From Nemertoderma westbladi (taxonomy: Eukaryota > Xenacoelomorpha > Nemertodermatida > Nemertodermatidae), in NCBI GenBank assembly GCA_032718475.1, contig JAUCBJ010005354.1, positions 1 to 20,256 of the forward strand: a stretch of 20,256 nt of DNA, read 5' to 3'. Position 1 is the first letter of the stretch. The number at the start of each line of letters is the position of its first letter. Under the pieces are notes generated by a model. The model was not told where the DNA came from. It did no database searches and saw only the letters and a list, made by a program, of their open reading frames with translations. The position numbers and the translations under genes are program-made. Shown here piece by piece: positions 9,148 through 16,907 of this stretch.

Positions 9148-9284
9148 GGTAAATATACTGATCAACAAGTAGCATGCCGTAGGAGTCATAATCTAACAAC
9201 AGTACTGGGTAAGATAGTACATGACTCCACTCCAACTAACTACACTGACTAAAGCAGTAGTCCAATATCTGACTAGCCTCCAGT

Positions 9285-9328
9285 CAGACTGTATAATTTA
9301 GTTGATCTAGTTTTCAACCAATCAGAAA
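9285..9328 (+). repeat. Right inverted repeat of the DNA transposon
   Basis: Pairs with 7369-7413. Inner block CAGACTGTATAATTTAGTT, outer block TTTTCAACCAATCAGAAA. It leads directly into the tandem subterminal array. Confidence 0.85.
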
Positions 9329-9662
9329 TACAGTTAATTTAGTTTATTTATTTTTTCAACCAATCAGAAATACAGTTAATTTAGTTAATTTATTTTTTTA
9401 ACCAATCAGAAATAACTTAATTTAGTTTATTTATTTTTTCAACCAATCAGAAATAACTTAATTTAGTTTATTTATTTTTTCAACCAATCAGAAATACAGT
9501 TAATTTAGTTTATTTATTTTTTCAACCAATCAGAAATATACTTAATTTAGTTTATTTATTTTTTCAACCAATCAGAAATAACTTAATTTAGTTTATTTAT
9601 TTTTTCAACCAATCAGAAATACAGTTAATTTAGTTTATTTATTTTTTTAGCCAATCAGAAAT
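9311..9662 (+). repeat. 41-43-bp tandem subterminal repeat with CCAAT core, about 9 copies
   Basis: The unit contains AACCAATCAGAAATACAG or AACCAATCAGAAATAACT, then TTAATTTAGTTTATTTATTT and a T run. Each copy keeps CCAATCAG, the consensus of the NF-Y CCAAT box, while the ACAGT/AACT word alternates and sets the length. A more divergent pair with TAATTTAGTTT and CTTAATCC follows at about 9672-9760. The array is an expansion of the transposon's right terminal block. Confidence 0.9.
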
Positions 9663-9762
9663 CAATATTCGCATAATTTAGTTTAATTTGTTTCTGTTTT
9701 CTTAATCCCCTAAATAATATAATTTAGTTTATTTTTTTTCTTAATCCTCTTCAAAAAAAATT

Positions 9763-9941
9763 AAATTAAATGTGGCCTAAATCAGCCACCGTAAAGTTTA
9801 TATTAATTTTAATTCCTTTTATAATTTTATGAGTTGGTATGCAACAGCGGAATGCCTATATGATATCTATTTTGCATAGCTAATCATACATAAACAAATT
9901 GTTCCAGAATATTGTGTATGTATTAAATAGAATTTACAGTC
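9763..9941. other. AT-rich junction before the outer retrotransposon
   Basis: No gene is visible. It must contain the boundary between the DNA transposon and the 5' part of the non-LTR element, but I cannot place it. Confidence 0.35.
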
Positions 9942-10249
9942 ATGAGGGCAATGTGCAATGTGTGCCTGCAGCAGATCAGTATTAATGCAGATGGCCTGAT
10001 GCGCAGCATGGCCGATTGGCCAACAGATGCTCAGGATCCCACTCGACTCATTTCCCACCTTCACTCCAAACTGGGGTCGCTTCAACAGAAAGAGGCTCTA
10101 CCATTGGAACAAGTACCGATATTATCAATCTGATCCTGTCCCATCCATGTAAAGTTCTCCGCCATGTCCCCAAGGGATCCCGCACAAAGCTGGCGACGCT
10201 GCTCTCTTCCATCCTCACTGATATCACAGGGGATCCAAATTGTGTACGA
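9942..10249 (+). pseudogene. Retrotransposon ORF, N-terminal piece left of the LTR insertion
   Basis: Two overlapping frames. 9942-10133 begins with ATG and has CNVCLQQ near its start, a possible zinc-binding pair. From about 10110 the coding signal passes to the frame ending at 10249, with LILSHPCKVLRHVPKGSRTK; the VPKG(A/S)R word is typical of this retroelement family upstream of the RT. A frameshift near 10100-10130 is therefore likely. The ORF is cut at 10249 by the left LTR and resumes in phase at 16910 after the duplicated TACGA. Which ATG is the original start cannot be decided. Confidence 0.55.
10245..10249 (+). repeat. Target-site duplication TACGA, left
   Basis: TACGA directly before the left LTR, repeated at 16908-16912 directly after the right LTR. 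Five-base duplications are standard for LTR retrotransposon integrases. Confidence 0.92.
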
Positions 10250-10823
10250 TGTGACGGGATCGGAGGATCCCGACCAGTTTGGTTTATGTACGCGTCAGCC
10301 GCATCGTGTGATGAAAAAGGAGTTTGTTGTTCCGATGTTCTTAATAGTATAAAATATGTATAATATAGGTGATAGCATATAGCACAGTTCAGCAGTTGAC
10401 CGGTAATTGAATAAGGTATATGGTTGGTGACGGCGGTGACGGTCTTAAAATGTCACCGTACTGCCATGACTGAGTGACTGAGATAACTACTGAATGATAA
10501 ACACCAACCGGTAATATACTGCTCTAGGTTGGCCGTATTACTCAGCTGATGCCCTGCTGTCCCCCCATTGGCTAATAACCTACTTCTCGCCTTTACCTTT
10601 GCGGGAGTGGTTCCCCCCCCCCCCCCCCGCTGCTGTTACTCTCTCTCCTTGAGGTAGCTTGACCTCTAACCTCTATTGTGTGAGGCCCTTTGGGGTTTGT
10701 CGTCCCCGTTTATTGGGGGTGATACGAGGTTGATTGGCAATCAACCTCGTACTCCCCAATATTGCTTAAAGGCCCTGCTTGTCCAACTTTATGGGGTGGT
10801 TAGCGGAATTGAATTCGCTAACA
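10250..10823 (-). repeat. Left long terminal repeat (574 bp)
   Basis: Near-identical to 16331-16907. It contains TATAAAATATGTATAATATA on plus at about 10348-10369, a C16 run at 10613-10628, AATAAA on the minus strand (10709-10714), a strong hairpin at 10711-10761, and a near-terminal inverted repeat GTTAGCG/CGCTAAC at 10799-10822. In the favoured minus orientation this is the 3' LTR. Confidence 0.95.
10711..10761. other. Strong hairpin in the LTR
   Basis: Perfect 14-bp arms TACGAGGTTGATTG (10723-10736) and its complement (10738-10751) with a single-base spacer, enclosed by a second pair TATTGGGG/CCCCAATA (10711-10718, 10754-10761). The right LTR has the same structure. It lies beside the minus-strand AATAAA, so a role in transcript-end formation is possible but untested. 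Confidence 0.8.
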
Positions 10824-10832
10824 CTAACCCCC

Positions 10833-10861
10833 ATGCTATCTTCCCGGTGAGAAGATAGCAT
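10833..10861. other. Hairpin next to the left LTR
   Basis: ATGCTATCTTC (10833-10843) and GAAGATAGCAT (10851-10861) pair perfectly around the 7-base loop CCGGTGA. The hairpin sits 9 bp inside the left LTR, where the polypurine tract would lie if the element runs on the minus strand. On that strand ATGGGGGTTAG separates it from the LTR. Confidence 0.75.
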
Positions 10862-12215
10862 CCACCTCTAGTGCGCTACAATTCAGCTGGATCCCGATTT
10901 ACTAACGGGTGTGGGGTGGGGTTATTTTTCTCAGAGTCGGCTTTCCAGGCCGCTCCCTATGGGTATGATATCGCTACCCCGTCTTGGTGCACTTTGTCTA
11001 TCTTGCACCAAGATATCTGGCATCCCGTGTTGGGCCGATTGTGGGTTTCTCTCACACAATTTTTGTTTCCCCAACACTCTCGCCACTCTACCTCCACTCT
11101 ACTCTCACCCTGACTCTCCTCTACTTCTCTTCACTTCCGCTCTAACTCTCGGACCTCCTAGTCCCTCACTCTGGCCTCTTACTCCCCCCCCCCCACCACA
11201 CTTGAATTGCACCCACACTCTCTCCGCGCGCCTCCACACCACCTCTCGCTATCTCTCTTGCGTTCTCCTCTCATACTCTTCTCATACTCCTCAATCTTCA
11301 ATCTTCACGCCTGTGGTCCCATCAAGTGCCCCTCCTACTCATATCCCAGTAGTGCGTATCTGCACGATTCTTATCCCGCAGGATACGAGCTTTCACAATA
11401 AATCCTGAACTCCGCCCTGTTGTTTAATGACCACACACTTATCGGGTCCCACACATGTGTGCACCATGTTACTGGGAGCCATCTAAGTCCCGTCCTGTCG
11501 CCCTAGTCAATTAGTCCCCAGTCCCAGTAGCTAATTGGAAAAAGGTTGTACTTGACTACGGTACATACTGTATAATATATATGAATTACTATATAATTAT
11601 TATAAGATTATAATTATTATTATTATATATATTATATTATATGCTCGTCTACATAACGCGTTTCATTCCTACTACTCACTACTCTCTCTCCGCCTTTCTC
11701 GCCTGGCGACTTCTTCCAGTCGCTTCCCCTCAAGTCTATCCGCTTCCGACTTCTCCCACCTCTGATATGTGTATCCACCTCCCTGTCTACTAGATGCCGG
11801 CTGTTGTATCACACCGACCCGCCCCTCAGCCCCAGGTGGTCTACCAGACCTTCGAAGGCCACCTTGAAGGCTCTTCTGTAGTTCGGAGGTGATCCTGATA
11901 TTCTTAATTTTTATTTTAATTTTGTTTTATCTCTATTTGCCCCTGTTCTGTGCTATTATCCTATCTACCTTTTCTAGCTACTACTTCTACGGTATATTGC
12001 GCTCTCTACTCTCTTACTGCTTAACTCTACTAGACTCTCTAACTCTACTGACTCTCTACCTCTACTGACTCTCTACCTTTACTAACTCTCTAACTCTACT
12101 TACTCTCTACCTCTACTAACTCTCTAACTCTCTACCTCTACTAACTCTACTGACTCTCTACCTCTACTAACTCTACTGACTCTCTACCTCTACTAACTCT
12201 ACTAACTCTCCTAAC

Positions 12216-12475
12216 TAACGGTACTACGTACCCTCTTACTACTCTTACTAACTCCTCTAGCTAACGGTACTACGTACCCTCTTACTACTCTTACTAACTC
12301 CTCTAGCTAACGGTACTACGTACCCTCTTACTACTCTTACTAACTCCTCTAGCTAACGGTACTACGTACCCTCTTACTACTCTTCTACTCTTACTAACGG
12401 TACTACGTACCCTCTTACTAACTTCTAACTCCGACCCTCTTACTAACGGTACTACGTACCCTCTTACTACTCACT
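12216..12475. repeat. 46-bp minisatellite in the LTR element
   Basis: About four full copies of TAACGGTACTACGTACCCTC followed by TTACTACTCTTACTAACTCC and TCTAGC, then shortened copies. Each holds the small dyad GGTAC-TAC-GTACC. Confidence 0.88.
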
Positions 12476-12565
12476 ACGTGATGCCCTCAGCGCCCACAGG
12501 TTTCGCACTTTCCTTACTCCTTGGCAATAGCATGCGTACATACCCCCCCTCACTTTGTGCCCTCT

Positions 12566-12825
12566 CTACTACTCTACTACCTGGCACCCTATGTGCCCGT
12601 CTCTACTACTCTACTACCTGGCACCCTATGTGCCCGCCTCTACTACTCTTACTACCTGGCACCCTATGTGCCCGCCTCTACTACTCTACTACCTCTAACT
12701 CTCTAACTCTACTACCTGGCACCCTATGTGCCCGCCTCTACTACTCTACTACCTGGCACCCTATGTGCCCGCCTCTACTACTCTACTACCTGGCACCCTA
12801 TGTGCCCGCCTCTACTACTCTATCC
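12566..12825. repeat. 37-bp minisatellite in the LTR element
   Basis: Six or seven copies of CTACTACTCTACTACCTGGC plus ACCCTATGTGCCCGCCT. The array is interrupted by a CTAACTCT stretch near 12690-12710. Confidence 0.88.
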
Positions 12826-12898
12826 TGGCACCCTCAACTATGGCTATGTATACATGCTCCCCCTCAATTCCGTACGTGACGCCCTCAGTGCCGTCAAA

Positions 12899-13033
12899 GG
12901 TGCTCATACTTCCCGTACTTCATACAAGGTACTCCTACACCTAGGTGCTCATACTTCTCATATTTCATACAAGGTACTCCTACACCTAGGTGCTCATACT
13001 TCTCATATTTCGTACGAGGTACTCCTACACCTA
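12899..13033. repeat. 45-bp minisatellite, three copies
   Basis: Three copies of GGTGCTCATACTTCTCATAT plus TTCATACAAGGTACTCCTAC and ACCTA, at 12899, 12944 and 12989. The first differs at a few bases. Confidence 0.9.
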
Positions 13034-13544
13034 TGCATACACCTCGGCACGTCCGTACCCTTTTCTGTCCAACCTACTGGACCACTCAACAACTCTATGG
13101 GCCACCCCTCCATCACGCATCTCTCCCACCTTTATCTACTTCCTCTACATCTATCTCTACATCTACTCCCTCTACTCTATCTACATCTTATCCCCTTTAC
13201 GTCTCCTCGCCTGCACGTGACGCTCTGAGTGCCGGCAAAGTGGGTATGTTAATTATGTGAACTACTACTAACTCTTACTAACTCTACTAACTCTCTACTA
13301 ACTCTTACTAACTCTCTAACTCCTACTAACTCTACTAACTCTACTACTACACTCTTACTAACTCAACTAACTCTACTACTAACTTCTTGTGCCCGGCACC
13401 TCTTGTGCCCGGCACCCACCTCTAATTAACATACCCTGCTCTTACATCAAACACGTCATCACGCCCGTGCCCTACTTAGTTCAACGCATCCCCTGTACCC
13501 TTCTCATCTCTCCCATCTTTCTCCTCTAGCTCACCCTACTTGTC

Positions 13545-14150
13545 CTACTTCGGTTGTCTATACTGCGGATATTTGTAATGGGGGAATGTCACCCTGCCCC
13601 CCCCCCCCCCCACCGGTGTTATGTTTGGTACTGGGGTTGATGTTAATATATTGGGGCCCATACACCTATCTGCAATATCCCCCTCAACCGGGTATTTGCA
13701 TATATTTGTTCTTGTGGTCCATAATGTTCGATTCCTTCGTGTTCTTGGTTGTCTATATTGCCTATCTGCAATATCCCCCTCAACCGGGTAGGTGTTATGT
13801 CCCTGGATATTATAGTCATGCTGCTGTGCTGGTACCGATATAGGCCTATCCACTTCTGGCCTACCTACCGGTATGTACTCCGCGACTTCCGGGTTTAATC
13901 CCGTCGTTCGCGCTACCCTATCGCCTACACTATCTCTCCCAGCATGGCCTATAATAGTATGTGCAGTAAGGCCTACAGTATGTCCTGCAGTCTGCATGTG
14001 CCCTTCCGAACCGAAGTTTAATCTTCTCGAATCTCGAATCTCCCCGCGACTACCGTACTCTCGATCGGCAGCTATATCCCGTCGGGAAGTTTCTCTTCGA
14101 TCCCCTCTCCTGTTCTCGTCTCTCGTATCGGTACATCCTGTACCCTTCTC
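13545..14150 (-). CDS. Charged, repeat-containing ORF in the LTR element
   Basis: The minus frame is open from about 14150 (stop at 14151-14153) to 13545; the first ATG is at 13997. The upstream open part is Arg/Asp/Glu-rich (GDRRETSRRDIAADREY). The later part holds a duplicated YPVEGDIADR segment that corresponds to the plus-strand direct repeat at about 13667-13694 and 13760-13790. A poly-G run (13597-13611 on plus as C15) encodes a glycine stretch near the end. No catalytic or zinc-knuckle motif is seen. It is likely a degenerate structural (gag-like) part of the non-autonomous element. Confidence 0.3.
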   Translation of the reverse strand, partial: EKGTGCTDTRDENRRGDRRETSRRDIAADREYGSRGEIRDSRRLNFGSEGHMQTAGHTVGLTAHTIIGHAGRDSVGDRVARTTGLNPEVAEYIPVGRPEVDRPISVPAQQHDYNIQGHNTYPVEGDIADRQYRQPRTRRNRTLWTTRTNICKYPVEGDIADRCMGPNILTSTPVPNITPVGGGGGRVTFPHYKYPQYRQPK

Positions 14151-14153
14151 CTA

Positions 14154-14774
14154 GCGTGTCGGTGCGTCTCTCCGGGGCGACGGCAATCTCCCGGAGTTCG
14201 ACCCCACTGACTCCCTAACTCCATCTCTACTACCGACGGCTCGCTATCCGTCCTCGCTCTCCGGTTGCTCGTAGCAACGCTTCTTCTAGTCTCTTCTCTT
14301 CTTCTCTCTTCGACCTCTCGGTTATACTCTACTAATCTTCTTCTCTCTTCTGACTGGGCTCAACGTCTCATCGCTCGCCCACTCTCGGCGCTAACATCTG
14401 ACTCTACTCTGTCCGGCTGGACCCTCCTGGGGATACTCGTCATCCCCCTATCTATTCTCCGTCGTCGGGTGCCGCGGTCACCTAACTTGCCCCGCGCATT
14501 ATCCGCCGACGCCTGTGGGACATTCTCTGCCCCCCCCCCTCTCGCTACTAATCTCTCGTGGTGGGGCGCCCGTAGCCCCCCCCCCCCCCCCACCGCCACT
14601 TCTAACTTCACTATCTCTTACTACACTTCTCCCCCCCCCTCTCGCTACTAATCTTCCGTGGTGGGGCGCCCGTAGCCCCCCCCCCCCCCCCACCCGCTAC
14701 TTCTAACTTCACTATCTCATACTTCACTTCTACACCCCTCTCTAGTCGACGCACTGTCTCTACTGCGGCTGGGT
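14154..14774. other. LTR element interior without a convincing gene
   Basis: Several overlapping frames on both strands are open only because the DNA is C/T-rich with poly-C runs; none is convincing. The stretch contains the 100-bp duplicated segment listed separately. Confidence 0.5.
14530..14720. repeat. 100-bp duplicated segment with poly-C tracts
   Basis: 14530-14629 and 14630-14720 repeat with period 100: CTCGCTACTAATC, GTGGTGGGGCGCCCGTAG, a C16 run and TCTAACTTCACTATCTC occur in both. Differences are few. Confidence 0.88.
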
Positions 14775-15047
14775 CTATTCACCCCCGCCTCTCTCTCTAC
14801 TACTGCGTGGCCTACCAGGCCCACCGTCGGGTTGACTCAACCCCGCTACTCCCTGCGCACTAACTACGTGGCCTACCAGGCTCTCATTGGGGTTTCTCAC
14901 CCCCGTTACTCCCTGCCTACTGACTACGTGGCCTTGCAGGCTCTCGTTGGCCGGACCACCTGTGTCTACATTAGTATTAATAGCACCGTTACCAACACTA
15001 TTTTCTAAATTATTTAAATTATTAGAATTATTTGAATTTGAAACGGA
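14775..15047 (-). pseudogene. Gag-like region, repeat-bearing tail in a shifted frame
   Basis: The minus frame is open from 15047 to the stop at 14775-14777. It continues the Asn-rich composition of the upstream frame (SNSNNSNNLNNLENSVGN). It then carries imperfect copies of NESLxGHVVSxQGV, encoded by the 60-bp DNA repeats at about 14803-14945. The change from the upstream frame (stop at 15014) implies an indel near 15045. No known domain. Confidence 0.3.
14803..14950. repeat. 60-bp imperfect repeat, about 2.5 copies
   Basis: Copies start CTGCGTGGCCTACCAGGC (14803), CTACGTGGCCTACCAGGC (14863) and CTACGTGGCCTTGCAGGC (14923). On the minus strand they encode the NESL...GHVV repeats. Confidence 0.82.
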
Positions 15048-15245
15048 TTATTATTTAAATTATTTTGTGTATTTAAATTTAAATTATTATTTAAATTATT
15101 CGGACTACTTTGTACATTTATATTAGAATCGTTCGGATTTAAATTACTACTGTCGGGCAAAATATTATTTCCTGCAATGAAAGTTTGATTAGGGTTATTT
15201 ACTACGGTACTATTAATATTAACGTTCTCTAATCTATTGTTATTA
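15014..15245 (-). pseudogene. Asn-rich gag-like segment after a poly-G frameshift site
   Basis: The minus frame begins downstream of a G18 run (C18 at 15246-15263 on plus). It is strikingly Asn-rich (RLENVNINSTVVNNPN, then NLNPNDSNINVQ). The frame that enters the G run from upstream ends soon after it, while this frame continues, so slippage or an indel in the G run decides which tail is made. The segment is AT-rich, unlike the flanking GC-rich coding part. It resembles low-complexity Gag or prion-like regions only in composition. Confidence 0.3.
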
Positions 15246-15842
15246 CCCCCCCCCCCCCCCCCCGCCCGTACGGTTACACCAGTCTTGGGTCTGTCGTCCG
15301 GTCCCTGTAAGTGGGGTATTAACAAACGTTTCTCTCTCTCTATCCTCTCGTAGACTTTGCTCGGCCAACTCTGTCTCTCTCGCAACCCTCTCAAGCCACC
15401 TCGCCTCACGCTCTTTACGCTCGCTCGCCCTTCTCGCCTCACGCTCTTTACGCTGACACGCCAGATTTATTTCTAACACCCTTCTTTCTTTTGCGGAGGA
15501 TGTAGCAGACTTATCGGTTGCGACGGACTCCCGTCGCCCCTCCGTCCTACTAACTTTCCCCCGCTTTCCGGGGTTCTCGCTGACCGACGGGACCGAATCC
15601 TCGGAGTTAACCTCGGATTCGCCCTCGTGCGGTCCCGCCCAACCCACTAACTTAACTCCCCTGGCATCAACTAAGTATGGCCCTATGTACACTACACCAG
15701 GCTCCATACCCCTACATTCCCACAGTTCAAACAGTTCGGTGGCGACCCCTCTCGCTCTCTCATCGGCTAGTTCTCCCTGCCCAAAGCGCACCAGATAATC
15801 AAAATGTTTATTCGACTCACCTAGCCGCTTCTCTAGCTTCAC
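15243..15842 (-). CDS. Gag-like ORF, central part with predicted coiled coil
   Basis: Same frame as the 15867-16265 ORF, separated from it only by one TAA and a few codons; the listed first residue comes from GTG, so it is probably a continuation rather than a separate gene. An apparently folded segment comes first (KRLGESNKHFDYLVRFGQGE, then GVATELFELWECRGMEPGVV). An acidic/serine stretch follows, then a long Arg/Glu-rich heptad-like region (ERKEREARWLERVARETELA) that predicts a coiled coil. Coiled coils and basic regions fit a capsid-type protein, but no CCHC knuckle or major homology region is visible. Confidence 0.4.
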   Translation of the reverse strand: MKLEKRLGESNKHFDYLVRFGQGELADERARGVATELFELWECRGMEPGVVYIGPYLVDARGVKLVGWAGPHEGESEVNSEDSVPSVSENPGKRGKVSRTEGRRESVATDKSATSSAKERRVLEINLACQRKEREARRASERKEREARWLERVARETELAEQSLREDRERETFVNTPLTGTGRQTQDWCNRTGGGGGGG

Positions 15843-15866
15843 CTGGTCCAGTTCTTCGCTCCCTCC

Positions 15867-16265
15867 TTAGCTTCCTTTAGTCTGCCTTCCTTGTCGTGTT
15901 GTAGGCCCGTCGGAGCCGGTCGCTAACTCCGACGTCCTCGTCGCCGACATCCCCTCTTTCTCTCCGTGTCCGGCGTCGTACCGGCGGCCCCACCGTCGCC
16001 GTTCCGGTGGGCCGTCCGTCGCCCTCGGCCTGTGGCTGGCCGGCGACATCGGTACGTCGACCGCCGTCGTGCGTCGACTCGTCTCTCCCTTCTCTCGACT
16101 CGTCTCTCGTCCTGTTGTAGACGGCCCCCCTCCGCTTGGGTTGCCGGATCGTCTCGTCGTCGACGAATCCGGCCTCGTGGGTCGATACCGTCTCGCCGCG
16201 GCCTCGCGGATCGTTCGGTTGTCGTCCGGGGTCCGCGGCGGTGTCGTCTCTCCCTCTTGGCTCAT
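15867..16265 (-). CDS. Gag-like ORF, N-terminal part
   Basis: A 132-codon ORF from an ATG in good context (AAG before ATG), 66 bp inside the right LTR, which is where gag begins if the element runs on the minus strand. The protein is disordered and Arg/Thr/Ser/Pro-rich (MSQEGETTPPRTPDDNRTIR). It ends at TAA (15867-15869), after which the frame stays open to 15243; the stop may be a mutation or a readthrough site. An overlapping frame (15877-16296) is also open but begins at GTG and ends sooner. Disordered basic N-termini occur in many Gag proteins, but there is no diagnostic motif. Confidence 0.4.
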   Translation of the reverse strand: MSQEGETTPPRTPDDNRTIREAAARRYRPTRPDSSTTRRSGNPSGGGPSTTGRETSREKGETSRRTTAVDVPMSPASHRPRATDGPPERRRWGRRYDAGHGEKEGMSATRTSELATGSDGPTTRQGRQTKGS

Positions 16266-16330
16266 CTTTACTTCTCTCTCGGTGGCTAGCAGTCACAGTT
16301 TCACTAGTCTAGCATCTGAGATTTTAAGAC

Positions 16331-16907
16331 TGTGACGGGATCGGAGGATCCCGACCAGTTTGGTTTATGTACGCGTCAGCCGCACCGTGTGATGAAAAAG
16401 GAGTTTGTTGTTCCGATGTTCTTAATAGTATAAAATATGTATAATATAGGTGATAGCATATAGCACAGTTCAGCAGTTGACCGGTAATTGAATAAGGTAT
16501 ATGGTTGGTGACGGCGGTGACGGTCTTAAAATGTCACCGTACTGCCATGACTGAGTGACTGAGATAACTACTGAATGATAAACACCAACCGGTAATATAC
16601 TGCTCTAGGTTGGCCGTATTACTCAGCTGATGCCCTGCTGTCCCCCCATTGGCTAGTAACCTACTTCTTGCCTTTACCTTTGCGGGAGTGTTTCCCCCCC
16701 CCCCCCCCCCCCGCTGCTGTTACTCTCTCTCCTTGAGGTAGCTTGACCTCTAACCTCTATTGTGTGAGGCCCTTTGGGGTTTGTCGTCCCCATTTATTGG
16801 GGGTGATACGAGGTTGATTGGCAATCAACCTCGTACTCCCCAATATTGCTTAAAGGCCCTGCTTGTCCAACTTTATGGGGTGGTTAGCGGAATTGAATTC
16901 GCTAACA
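16331..16907 (-). repeat. Right long terminal repeat (577 bp)
   Basis: Matches 10250-10823 with five substitutions seen by eye (for example GCACCG for GCATCG, GGCTAGTAAC for GGCTAATAAC, CCCATTTATT for CCCGTTTATT) and C19 for C16. In the favoured orientation this is the 5' LTR. Confidence 0.95.

Larger units (their letters stand above)
7369..9662 (-). mobile_element. Decayed DNA transposon with IS3EU-like integrase ORF
   Basis: Inverted repeats enclose two convergent ORFs. Left copy 7369-7413 and right copy 9285-9328 share a perfect 19-bp block (CAGACTGTATAATTTAGTT on the right), a 7/8-bp divergent spacer, and a perfect 18-bp block (TTTTCAACCAATCAGAAA). On the right the outer block has expanded into a tandem array to about 9662. 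The minus-strand ORF has the N-terminal architecture of eukaryotic IS3EU-like DDE integrases but stops before the catalytic core, so the element is a deletion derivative. The true outer ends and the target duplication were not resolved; the limits given are the outermost supported repeats. Confidence 0.65.
10862..13544. other. LTR element interior without genes: C/T-rich and minisatellite DNA
   Basis: No frame on either strand resembles a protein. The plus-strand open frames here are low-complexity translations of C/T-rich repeats. The stretch holds an AT microsatellite (about 11568-11642), a CTCTACTAACT simple repeat (about 12008-12215) and the three minisatellites listed separately. Pyrimidine bias on plus is strong from about 11050 on. 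It may be decayed coding sequence or spacer of a non-autonomous element. Confidence 0.6.
10250..16907 (-). mobile_element. Non-autonomous LTR retrotransposon, 6658 bp, nested in the non-LTR ORF
   Basis: LTRs at 10250-10823 and 16331-16907 start TGTGACGG and end GCTAACA, giving the canonical TG...CA ends, and are flanked by TACGA. By eye they differ at five substitutions plus a poly-C length change (16 versus 19), about 1%, so the insertion is young. The 5.5-kb interior is pyrimidine-rich on plus and purine-rich on minus, with many minisatellites. The only coding-like frames are on the minus strand, beginning 66 bp inside the right LTR, so the element probably runs right to left. No protease, RT, RNase H or integrase motif was found. 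A primer-binding site starting TGG is not obvious in either orientation. The orientation is an inference. Confidence 0.9.

Noticed and set aside
10348-10369. TATA-like TATAAAATATGTATAATATA in the LTR as proof of plus-strand orientation
   Set aside because: The AT-rich word reads TATA-like on both strands, while AATAAA in the LTR is on the minus strand and the coding-like frames are on minus. It does not settle orientation.
10676-10858. Plus-strand ORF beginning MCEALWGLSS, also present at 16760-17068
   Set aside because: It appears twice because it lies in the LTRs. Only the downstream part of the right copy, after 16908, is real coding sequence, and that belongs to the outer retrotransposon.
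12478-13260. Plus-strand ORFs in the minisatellite region
   Set aside because: They are low-complexity translations of C/T-rich repeats in three overlapping frames at once, with no domain.
14265-14706. Plus-strand proline/leucine-rich ORFs and minus-strand glycine-rich ORFs
   Set aside because: They are translations of poly-C/poly-G runs and a 100-bp duplication, and no frame is favoured.
15966-16335. Plus-strand Arg-rich ORFs opposite the gag-like frame
   Set aside because: They are shadow frames of the GC-rich minus-strand ORF, and one reaches into the LTR.
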